From: SIG440 sp045591035
GTDB taxonomy: Bacteria; Bacillota; Clostridia; Monoglobales; Monoglobaceae
Assembly (NCBI GenBank): GCA_045591035.1
Contig: JAZNSG010000004.1
Span: 1-31,059 of the forward strand
Reading direction: 5' to 3'
DNA: 31,059 nucleotides
Shown here: piece by piece, positions 22,322-29,130 of the stretch
Position numbering within the stretch: the first letter of the stretch is position 1
Layout of the letters: every line of letters starts with the position of its first letter
Translations under genes and position numbers: made by a program
Notes under the pieces: model-generated
The model's database searches: none
The model's input: the letters and a program-made list of their open reading frames with translations, nothing else
What the model was told of the DNA's origin: nothing

Positions 22322-22735
22322 TTAGTCAATGTACTTTTTAACCTTATCGGTAGCTTCAGCTATGTCTGCACTAACCATCAAAGTAAAGGATACATTAAAC
22401 TCTGCTTCGAGCTTTTCAATTGCATCAATAAACCCATCAATGTTTTTCATAGTTTCTGCGGGAACACTTTTGAAAACGCTGTCAATAAAGATATGAGTAA
22501 CGTCAAAGTCCTGTGCAATAATTCCGCAAAGCATACCTGTGAACATATCAAAGTTCTTTATATCAAAACTCTCGGTATTTACCATTCTGGCACTTCTGTC
22601 AATATCATGCATCAGACGGTCACCCTCGGTGATACAAACAACATTACCTTTTTCAATAGTAATAGCGTTGTTAACATCATCAATAAGTTTCTTTGTCTTT
22701 CCGCTGCCTTTGAGTCCAATGTGAATTTTAATCAT
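22322..22735 (-). CDS. Small P-loop NTPase-fold protein of unknown function
   Basis: This 137-residue protein has a Walker A motif GLKGSGKTK (7-15) at the very N-terminus and a Walker B-like strand HIFIDSVFK (81-89). The layout (P-loop, short strand with VVCITEG, then FIDS) resembles a shortened thymidine kinase or another small P-loop protein. The lasso and zinc region of thymidine kinase is absent. It is probably cytoplasmic. It has its own sigma-A-type promoter and AAAGGCGG ribosome binding site, and ends in the strong terminator before thrC. I do not recognise a defined function, but the compact form suggests a conserved Clostridial family rather than a fragment. Confidence 0.75.
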   Translation of the reverse strand: MIKIHIGLKGSGKTKKLIDDVNNAITIEKGNVVCITEGDRLMHDIDRSARMVNTESFDIKNFDMFTGMLCGIIAQDFDVTHIFIDSVFKSVPAETMKNIDGFIDAIEKLEAEFNVSFTLMVSADIAEATDKVKKYID

Positions 22736-22797
22736 AGCAATACCGCCTTTCTCTTTTTAAATACACCGAAAAATGTATTATCATTTTTTATATTTCT

Positions 22798-22826
22798 ATC
22801 ATATCATAGATTTTCTGATTTAACAA
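22798..22826 (-). promoter_or_regulatory. Sigma-A-type promoter of the P-loop gene
   Basis: On the minus strand TTGTTA (22821-22826) and TATGAT (22798-22803) are 17 bases apart. A small hairpin, AATACA with TGTATT (22760-22779), follows in the leader. Confidence 0.6.
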
Positions 22827-22840
22827 TACTTTTTCAAAAA

Positions 22841-24175
22841 TTATTTCAATCTTTTTTCCAAATTTTCCTTTTCACTTTCATAGCCGGGTTTTCCCAAAAG
22901 AGCAAACATATTCTTCTTGTAGCTTTCAACCCCCGGTTGATTGAAAGGATTAACCCCCAGCATGTACCCGCTTATGGCACAAGCTTTTTCAAAAAAGTAC
23001 ACAAGCTGACCCAGTGTATATTCATCCAGAGCCTTAATCTTCAGCACAAGATTTGGCACTCCTCCGTCAGTATGAGCCAAAAGCGTTCCCTCAAAAGCTT
23101 TTTTATTTACATAGTCAACGGTTTTCCCCGCAAGGAAATTCAATCCATCCACATTATCCGGATCACTCTCTATAGTTATATCTTCTTTTGAATTTTCCAC
23201 ATAAATAACCGTTTCAAAAAGATTTCGGAGTCCATCCTGGATATACTGACCCATTGAATGAAGGTCTGTTGAGAAACTTGCCCCTGAAGGGAATATACCT
23301 TTTTGGTCCTTGCCCTCGCTTTCTCCGTAAAGCTGCTTCCACCATTCAATGAAATATTGAAGCTCAGGTTCATAGTTAACAAGCATTTCAACAGTCTTTC
23401 CTTTGCGATAAAGGATATTCCTGATTGCTGCATATTTATAACAATCATTTTCCTCAAGGTTACATTCGGAATACATCTTCATTGCATCCAACGCACCCGT
23501 CATGATTTTTTCAATATCCGCTCCGCAAACTGCGATTGGCAAAAGGCCTACCGCTGTCAGCACAGAATATCTCCCGCCTACGTCGTCAGGCACAACAAAT
23601 GTTTCATAGCCCTCAGCATCAGCAAGTTCTTTAAGAGCACCCTTTGCCTTGTCAGTGGTAGCAAAAATTCTTTCTTTTGCACCGTCTTTTCCGTATTTTT
23701 TCTCTAAATAGTTCTTGAATATTCTAAACGCAATCGCGGGTTCAGTTGTTGTTCCCGATTTTGAAATAATATTTACTGACACATCTTTGCCCTCAACAGT
23801 CTTAAGAAGACCGTTTATATAATTGGGACTTATATTGTTCCCTGCAAAGAAAATCTGGGTTTTTGAATTGAAATTATAAAAAGGACCGCTCAAAAAATCT
23901 ATTGCAGCCTTTGCCCCAAGGTATGAACCCCCAATACCGATAACTATCAAAACATCGGAAGATTCTCTGATTTTTTCTGCAGCTTTTTTTATCCTTAAAA
24001 ATTCATCTTTATCATAATCATCAGGAAGTTTAACCCATCCCAAAAAATCATTACCTGCACCGGTCATATTATGAAGCATATCATGTGCACATTTTACTTC
24101 TTCTTTTATATTGGAAATATCGTCTTCGCTGAAAAATTCCAATGCTTTTTTGTAGTCCAATGTGATGTTTTTCAT
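22841..24175 (-). CDS. pgi: Glucose-6-phosphate isomerase
   Basis: This 444-residue SIS-fold enzyme interconverts glucose 6-phosphate and fructose 6-phosphate. Typical segments are IGIGGSYLGAKAAIDFL near residue 75, NIISKSGTTTEPAIAFR near 140, DDVGGRYSVLTAVGLLP near 200 and the C-terminal GVNPFNQPGVESYKKNM, whose lysine contributes to catalysis. The length fits the shorter Firmicutes form (about 450). The ATG at 24175 has AGAAAGGA ten bases upstream; a longer reading from a TTG overlaps that site. It is monocistronic by appearance, with its own sigma-A promoter divergent from spoIIGA. Confidence 0.97.
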   Translation of the reverse strand: MKNITLDYKKALEFFSEDDISNIKEEVKCAHDMLHNMTGAGNDFLGWVKLPDDYDKDEFLRIKKAAEKIRESSDVLIVIGIGGSYLGAKAAIDFLSGPFYNFNSKTQIFFAGNNISPNYINGLLKTVEGKDVSVNIISKSGTTTEPAIAFRIFKNYLEKKYGKDGAKERIFATTDKAKGALKELADAEGYETFVVPDDVGGRYSVLTAVGLLPIAVCGADIEKIMTGALDAMKMYSECNLEENDCYKYAAIRNILYRKGKTVEMLVNYEPELQYFIEWWKQLYGESEGKDQKGIFPSGASFSTDLHSMGQYIQDGLRNLFETVIYVENSKEDITIESDPDNVDGLNFLAGKTVDYVNKKAFEGTLLAHTDGGVPNLVLKIKALDEYTLGQLVYFFEKACAISGYMLGVNPFNQPGVESYKKNMFALLGKPGYESEKENLEKRLK

Positions 24176-24217
24176 TGTATGTTCATCCTTTCTTTGCACG
24201 GGTCTCTAATATTAAAT

Positions 24218-24246
24218 ATTGTATCACAATTACACGGGTATTGCAA
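24218..24246 (-). promoter_or_regulatory. Sigma-A-type promoter of pgi
   Basis: On the minus strand TTGCAA (24241-24246) and TACAAT (24218-24223) are separated by 17 bases, giving a start near 24211 and a leader of about 35 bases. Confidence 0.72.
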
Positions 24247-24329
24247 CGGCGAATTATGAAATATTCTTTAAATATTTAACTTTTCAATGCCCGAAAGCGA
24301 CATTTTTCTTTAATCAGCAGCTATATAAT
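24247..24329 (+). promoter_or_regulatory. Candidate Spo0A-controlled spoIIGA promoter
   Basis: A consensus -10 TATAAT (24324-24329) has no -35 at 17 bases; instead GCGACA (24297-24302) lies 21 bases upstream. AGCGACA (24296-24302) matches five of seven bases of an inverted 0A box (TTCGACA), and CGGCGAA (24247-24253), 49 bases further upstream, matches five of seven of TGTCGAA. Bacillus spoIIG has the same layout: an over-long spacer of 22 bases and two Spo0A sites about 50 bases apart. Confidence 0.5.
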
Positions 24330-24355
24330 AATAGACAAAGAGGTGAGTCTTTAAA

Positions 24356-25303
24356 ATGCCCATAATATACATAGATCTTTTGTTCCTTTTTAACTTTCTA
24401 ATGAATTCTCTTACCCTTAACGTTACATCCTTATTTTTAAAACGAAACCTTTCCCTTATTCGTTTGGCACTTGCTTCAGGATTTTTAGCCTTGTACTCCG
24501 TTGTAATTTTCTTTCCGGGGTTAAGCTTTTTTTCTTCGCTTGTTGCAAAAATCTGTGCTGTTTTTCTGGGGGTCTTGATTTCTTTTCCTGAAAAATCCGG
24601 CATCTTAATTTTAAAAAATGCCCTTTTATTCTTTATTATAAATAGCATCTTTGCCGGTGTTATGTTTTCATTGATTTTCTTTACCGATTTCGGTTTGTTT
24701 ATGGATGCAGCTGTATCAAATGGTGAAATTTATCTTAACATAAATGCTTCTGCTTTGATTCTTTCCATTATCCCTGCATACCTTTCAGCCTTTTTAATTT
24801 CTTTGGTACGAAAGCAAAACGAAAGACTGCTCCCTCAAATTTCAGATATGGAAATATCAATTAAAAATCGGAGAGTACATATAAAAGCTTTTTCAGATTC
24901 CGGCTGTATGCTCAAAGACCCTATTTCAGGATTTCCTGCAGTAATAGTGAGCAAAAAGACCGCAAAAAAACTTTTGTCCGAAAAGACAATTAAAACTCTT
25001 TCAGGGAATTTCAGTCTTTCCGACCTGGGTGATTTTTCAACAAGATACCGTCCATTACCTTTTTCCACCATTTCAACCCATGGATTTTTACACGGCTTTA
25101 TCCCGGACAGTCTCTTAATTGACAACCAACGTGTAGAGAAAGTAATAATCGGTATCTCACAAAATCAACTCTCAACAAATCATCAGTTCGATGCAATTTA
25201 CAATTCGATAATTTTAGAAGATGTTTCTATGCAGAATGAAATTCCAAACCTGCATCAAAATGCAGATAACCTGAAACGAAAGGAAGATTTTTATGTTCAA
25301 TAA
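24356..25303 (+). CDS. spoIIGA: Sigma-E processing peptidase SpoIIGA
   Basis: This 315-residue protein is the membrane-embedded aspartic protease that activates pro-sigma-E in the mother cell. The N-terminal half has about five hydrophobic segments (roughly 1-20, 35-55, 58-77, 86-110 and 128-151) and starts with the typical IYIDLLFLFNFLMN. The cytoplasmic half carries the catalytic DSG at 181-183 (AFSDSGCMLKDP), matching D183 of the Bacillus enzyme. The ATG has AGGTGA nine bases upstream. It overlaps sigE by 11 bases, the classic spoIIG arrangement that couples protease and substrate. Activation depends on SpoIIR from the forespore, which is not in this window. Confidence 0.95.
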   Translation: MPIIYIDLLFLFNFLMNSLTLNVTSLFLKRNLSLIRLALASGFLALYSVVIFFPGLSFFSSLVAKICAVFLGVLISFPEKSGILILKNALLFFIINSIFAGVMFSLIFFTDFGLFMDAAVSNGEIYLNINASALILSIIPAYLSAFLISLVRKQNERLLPQISDMEISIKNRRVHIKAFSDSGCMLKDPISGFPAVIVSKKTAKKLLSEKTIKTLSGNFSLSDLGDFSTRYRPLPFSTISTHGFLHGFIPDSLLIDNQRVEKVIIGISQNQLSTNHQFDAIYNSIILEDVSMQNEIPNLHQNADNLKRKEDFYVQ

Positions 25304-26027
25304 AATAATTTGCTCTTTAAAAAATATTTACATAAAGATAGTCTCAAAAATAATACCGCCACAAGAAGTACACTACATGGGTTCTGCCGAAACTCTGCCA
25401 CCACCACTTTCCGCAGAAGCCGAAGAAGAACTGATGGAGAATCTTCGTCAAAACCGAAACCTTGACGAAACCCGGGCTTCTTTGATTGAACGTAATCTTC
25501 GTCTTGTTGTTTACATAGCTAAGAAATTTGAAAGCACAGGCATCGGCATGGAGGACCTTTTTTCAATCGGCACAATCGGACTTATAAAAGCCATAAACAC
25601 CTTTAAACCTGATAAGAACATCAAACTTGCAACTTACGCTTCCCGTTGTATTGAAAACGAAATCCTCATGTATCTTAGAAAAAATAATTCCAGCAGAGTC
25701 AATATATCAATAGACGAGCCATTAAACATAGATTGGGACGGAAACGAGCTTTTGCTCTCTGACATTTTAGGAACAGACAGCGACATAACCCACAGACATA
25801 TGGACGAAGAAGTTGACCGGGAGCTTTTGCACATAGCCATGGCAAGGCTCTCAGAACGCGAACAACGAATAATGAAACTTAGATTCGGCATAAATTCCTC
25901 CGGAGAAGAAAAAACCCAAAAACAGGTGGCTGATATGCTTGGAATATCCCAATCCTATATCTCTCGCCTGGAGAAACGGATTATTCTTCGTCTTAAACGG
26001 GACATAAACAAAATGATTAACGGCTAA
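25293..26027 (+). CDS. sigE: Sporulation sigma factor SigE (pro-sigma-E)
   Basis: This 244-residue sigma-70 family protein directs early mother-cell transcription. It begins with an amphipathic pro-sequence (about 1-28) followed by VHYMGSAETLPPPLS (26-40), closely like the processing region of Bacillus SigE, so it is made inactive and cut by SpoIIGA. Region 2 contains LIERNLRLVVYIAKKF and IGTIGLIKAINTF; region 4 has the helix-turn-helix TQKQVADMLGISQSYISRLEKRI. A GGAAG lies about eight bases before the ATG. Unlike the common Firmicutes order, sigG does not follow; instead the last 11 bases overlap the end of cwlD on the other strand, and no terminator separates them. Confidence 0.97.
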   Translation: MFNKIICSLKNIYIKIVSKIIPPQEVHYMGSAETLPPPLSAEAEEELMENLRQNRNLDETRASLIERNLRLVVYIAKKFESTGIGMEDLFSIGTIGLIKAINTFKPDKNIKLATYASRCIENEILMYLRKNNSSRVNISIDEPLNIDWDGNELLLSDILGTDSDITHRHMDEEVDRELLHIAMARLSEREQRIMKLRFGINSSGEEKTQKQVADMLGISQSYISRLEKRIILRLKRDINKMING

Positions 26028-26760
26028 GGCTTCTCACAATGCCCAAGTATATACTCCAGGCTAAGCGTCGCTGATACTCGGGGTTTTTCAGGTTCTCCGC
26101 CTCCTCTGCATTTGATAAAAAACCACATTCCACCAATACAGATGGAATTTTATTTTCCTTAAGCACATAAATTCTGCCTTCAGCAGACTTGGCTTTTCTT
26201 GTATTTCCATCCTGAATAACTTCAACTACAGACTTTTGTATTTCTTCCCCAAGTTTGCGACTTTCTTTTGACGATTCACCATAGAATACCTGAAGTCCTT
26301 TATATTTACTTTGCGCAAATTTATTCATATGTATACTTATAAACATATCCGCTCCACAATCCTCTATGCTTTGTTTTCGGTTCTTCAGGTCAGACATTTT
26401 CTGTGTAATACCTTTCGGTCTATCGGGGTCTGCTGTGTTTGAATCATCAATTCGGGTCATATAGACAAGTCCGCCACTGCTTTCTATATAATCCCTTAAA
26501 TATTCAGATACACTTAAATTAAGTTCTTTTTCAACAGCTCCGTTTGCAGTTGCCCCTGCATCAATTCCGCCATGTCCCGGGTCAATTACTATAATCTTAC
26601 CCTCCAGGGGGAGTGCCATAACTTCTCGACTCCCCGTCATGCTTCGAGCTCCTAAAACAAGCATCAAGACGCCTATGCACACAAGCACCACGCCAATACC
26701 GGACGAATGTTTGCGTAGTTCTCTTAAAACTCCCATCAGCACTTGCTTTTGTCCTCTCAT
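26017..26760 (-). CDS. cwlD: Germination-specific N-acetylmuramoyl-L-alanine amidase CwlD
   Basis: This 247-residue amidase_3 enzyme removes the peptide side chain from muramic acid in spore cortex, the first step of muramic-delta-lactam formation. An N-terminal membrane anchor or signal segment lies at 22-37. Zinc ligands and catalytic residues are visible: H63 (DPGHGG), E78 (KELNLSV), H144 (FISIHMN) and E211 (VLVECGFLSN). The ATG at 26760 has AGAGGTGG five bases upstream; longer readings run into the neighbouring terminator. The gene is short, as expected for CwlD without extra cell-wall-binding domains. A sigma-E/G-like promoter precedes it, and its 3' end overlaps sigE by 11 bases. Confidence 0.92.
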   Translation of the reverse strand: MRGQKQVLMGVLRELRKHSSGIGVVLVCIGVLMLVLGARSMTGSREVMALPLEGKIIVIDPGHGGIDAGATANGAVEKELNLSVSEYLRDYIESSGGLVYMTRIDDSNTADPDRPKGITQKMSDLKNRKQSIEDCGADMFISIHMNKFAQSKYKGLQVFYGESSKESRKLGEEIQKSVVEVIQDGNTRKAKSAEGRIYVLKENKIPSVLVECGFLSNAEEAENLKNPEYQRRLAWSIYLGIVRSLSR

Positions 26761-26780
26761 CTCAACCACCTCTTTTTGAA

Positions 26781-26810
26781 TAGGTATGAGAAGGTTTCTT
26801 GTCTTATTCC
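26781..26810 (-). promoter_or_regulatory. Sporulation (sigma-E/sigma-G-like) promoter of cwlD
   Basis: On the minus strand GGAATA (26805-26810) is followed after 16 bases by CATACCTA (26781-26788). This resembles the sigma-E (ATA, CATACAnT) and sigma-G (GnATR, CATnmTA) patterns. The transcript would start near 26774, just ahead of the ribosome binding site at 26766-26773. No sigma-A promoter fits in the short gap after the upstream terminator. Confidence 0.5.
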
Positions 26811-26813
26811 AAC

Positions 26814-26845
26814 AAAAAAAGACTGTGGGAATTACCACAGTCTTT
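26814..26845 (-). terminator. Terminator of the topoisomerase operon
   Basis: An 11-base-pair stem (26818-26828 with 26835-26845) with loop GAATTA is followed on the minus strand by a run of seven T residues. It lies 26 bases after the stop of the topoisomerase A gene. Confidence 0.92.
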
Positions 26846-26871
26846 CGTTAATCTTAAGTCTTGATTTTCAT

Positions 26872-29109
26872 TTATTCCACGTCAAAAAGTGTTATTTGTT
26901 CTGTACCCTCATCCTCAGGCTTTAAAAATGTACCCCGTGCCGGAATATTCTTGGGCCTATATGGTTTCAAGTCCTTTAAATTGGTTTCTTCTGCCGTCTT
27001 CACATCGGAAACCACGCTTCCCTTCGTAGGTTGCATAACACTAACACCCTGAGTACTCTTTGTCGTTTTTGGAGAAATTTTTTCGGTGTTAAACGCAAGC
27101 ACCTTTCCCGTATTGCTCTTAAGGATTATATCTTGGTCATTCTTAAGTAGCAAAGCTCTCACAAGGGGAGAAACTGTGGAACACGCATTTGTAAGTTTCT
27201 TTCTGTTAAGCTTTGTCTGGTATCCCTTGAGTTCAACTTTCGCAACCTTTCCGTTTTCAAAGCACAGCAAAACATGGCCATCAAAATCCTTAACAACAAC
27301 CATACCCAGTACCTTTTCGTCGGCGCCCATCTGCAAAAGATTCGGCAGATATTCACCTAAAAGACTCGCTTTCCCGTCCGGTATTTCATGCATCTTTATC
27401 TTGTATACTTCTCCCGAGCTTGAGAACACAAGAAGCTGGGCTAAATTGTCTGTTTCTTCGCACTGAACAATCCGGTCATTTTCTTTCAGCTTTTGCTCAC
27501 CGCTGAATCTCAAAGAAAGCAATGAAATCTTTTTAAGGTAGCCATCAGCAGTCCGAAAAACCTTTAAGGGGTAATTTTCAATCTGTTCCTCAAGTTCTTC
27601 AGTTTCATCAAAAGCCTCATACACCACCGTTGTCTTTCGTTCTTCGCCAAATTTTTTCGAAATCTCTTTAAGCTGTTTCTCAATAATCTTCTCAATCTTT
27701 TTGTTGCTTTCGAGAGTGGAATTGAGTTCAGCAATATCAGCTTCCAAATCCGCAATCTCTGCAGTTCTCTTTATAATATATTCCTTATTAAGATTTCGAA
27801 GTTTAATTTCCGCAACGAACTCAGCCTGAATTTCATCAATCGAGAAGCCCTTCATAAGGTTTGGCACAACCATTGCATCCTCATCGGTTTCCCGAACTAT
27901 TTTCACAGCCGTGTCTATATCAAGCAATATTTTCTCAAGACCTTTGAGAAGATGAAGTTTCGCACTTTTCTTGTCAATGTCATATCTTATGCCTCTTTTT
28001 ATGCAATTCTTTCTGAACCTGAGCCACTCGCATATTATATCACGCACACCCAAAACCATAGGTGAGCCCTCAACCAAAATATTAAAGTTACAGCCAAAGC
28101 TATCTTGAAGCGGGGTGAGTTTGAAAAGCCTTGACATAAGCTTTTCAGGGTTTGTGCACTTTTTTAAATCAAGGGTAATTTTGAGACCGCTAAGGTCTGT
28201 TTCATCACGGACATCAGAGATTTCCTTTACCTTTCCGCCCTTAACAAGCTCAATTATCTTTTCAATTATAGCCTCAACCGTGGTGGTATATGGTATTTCT
28301 TTTATGTCTATACAATTTTCCTTTTTGTCGTATTCATACTTTGCACGGATTTTTATTGAACCACGACCTGTTGAATATATCTCATCAATTGCTTCCTTCT
28401 CGTATATGACTTCACCACCCGTAGGAAAATCAGGTGCAAGTAATACTCCCGTTATGTCAGCTTCAGGGTCTTTCATAAGCATAATTGATGCGTCACAGAT
28501 TTCCGTAAGATTAAAGCTGCATATATTCGATGCCATACCAACAGCAATACCCTGATTCGGATTTACCAATATATTCGGAAAGCTGACAGGCAACAATGTT
28601 GGTTCTTTCAGCGTTCCGTCATAGTTGTCAACAAAATCAACGGTTTCTTTATCAATATCCCCAAAAATCTCACTGCAAATCTTTGAGAGCTTAACCTCAG
28701 TATAGCGAGCCGCCGCATAAGCCATATCTCTGGAATACTGACGTCCGAAGTTACCCTTTGAATCCACAAGGGGATGCAAAAGAGCCTGGTGACCCTCAGT
28801 AAGTCTGACCATAGTCTCATAAATTGCAGCATCTCCGTGAGGATTAAGTTTCATAGTCTGCCCAACAACATTAGCAGACTTTGTTCTATTTCCCGACATC
28901 AAGCCCATCTTATACATAGTATAAAGAAGCTTCCTGTGGGCAGGCTTGAATCCGTCAATTTCAGGGATTGCACGTGACACGATAACACTCATTGCATAAG
29001 GCATATAGTTGCTTTCAAGAGTGTATGTTATCTGTTGATTATCTATAATCGGCTCTTTTTTAGGAGCCCTTTTTTCTTCCGTTTTCTTGTCTACCTTTTT
29101 CCTTGGCAT
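26872..29109 (-). CDS. parC: Type IIA topoisomerase A subunit (ParC-like)
   Basis: This 745-residue protein is the DNA-breaking subunit of a topoisomerase IV/gyrase-type enzyme. After a lysine-rich N-terminal tail comes SVIVSRAIPEIDGFKPAHRKLLYTM in which the family DGLKP reads DGFKP. The winged-helix motif HGDAAIYE (91-98) follows, then AARYTE with catalytic Y136, a long coiled coil around 430-480 and a C-terminal beta-pinwheel domain. No gyrase-specific GyrA box (QRRGGKG) is seen, which favours a ParC role in decatenation. The residue matching GyrA Ser83 is Ala94, and Asp87 is Glu98. The ATG has GGAGGAG six bases upstream, 21 bases after the B-subunit stop. It diverges noticeably from canonical GyrA/ParC and is probably a second, Clostridial-type enzyme. 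Confidence 0.88.
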   Translation of the reverse strand: MPRKKVDKKTEEKRAPKKEPIIDNQQITYTLESNYMPYAMSVIVSRAIPEIDGFKPAHRKLLYTMYKMGLMSGNRTKSANVVGQTMKLNPHGDAAIYETMVRLTEGHQALLHPLVDSKGNFGRQYSRDMAYAAARYTEVKLSKICSEIFGDIDKETVDFVDNYDGTLKEPTLLPVSFPNILVNPNQGIAVGMASNICSFNLTEICDASIMLMKDPEADITGVLLAPDFPTGGEVIYEKEAIDEIYSTGRGSIKIRAKYEYDKKENCIDIKEIPYTTTVEAIIEKIIELVKGGKVKEISDVRDETDLSGLKITLDLKKCTNPEKLMSRLFKLTPLQDSFGCNFNILVEGSPMVLGVRDIICEWLRFRKNCIKRGIRYDIDKKSAKLHLLKGLEKILLDIDTAVKIVRETDEDAMVVPNLMKGFSIDEIQAEFVAEIKLRNLNKEYIIKRTAEIADLEADIAELNSTLESNKKIEKIIEKQLKEISKKFGEERKTTVVYEAFDETEELEEQIENYPLKVFRTADGYLKKISLLSLRFSGEQKLKENDRIVQCEETDNLAQLLVFSSSGEVYKIKMHEIPDGKASLLGEYLPNLLQMGADEKVLGMVVVKDFDGHVLLCFENGKVAKVELKGYQTKLNRKKLTNACSTVSPLVRALLLKNDQDIILKSNTGKVLAFNTEKISPKTTKSTQGVSVMQPTKGSVVSDVKTAEETNLKDLKPYRPKNIPARGTFLKPEDEGTEQITLFDVE

Positions 29110-29130
29110 TTTGGCTCTCCTCCGCTAAAG

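Noticed and set aside
22265..23191. A 308-codon open frame on the plus strand across the thrC leader, P-loop gene and pgi
   Set aside because: It is antisense to two supported genes and crosses a terminator, and its translation resembles no protein family.
24310..24648. A 112-codon minus-strand open frame over the spoIIGA promoter and start
   Set aside because: It overlaps the intact spoIIGA N-terminus and is very lysine-rich, as expected from reading hydrophobic codons in reverse; no ribosome binding site was found.
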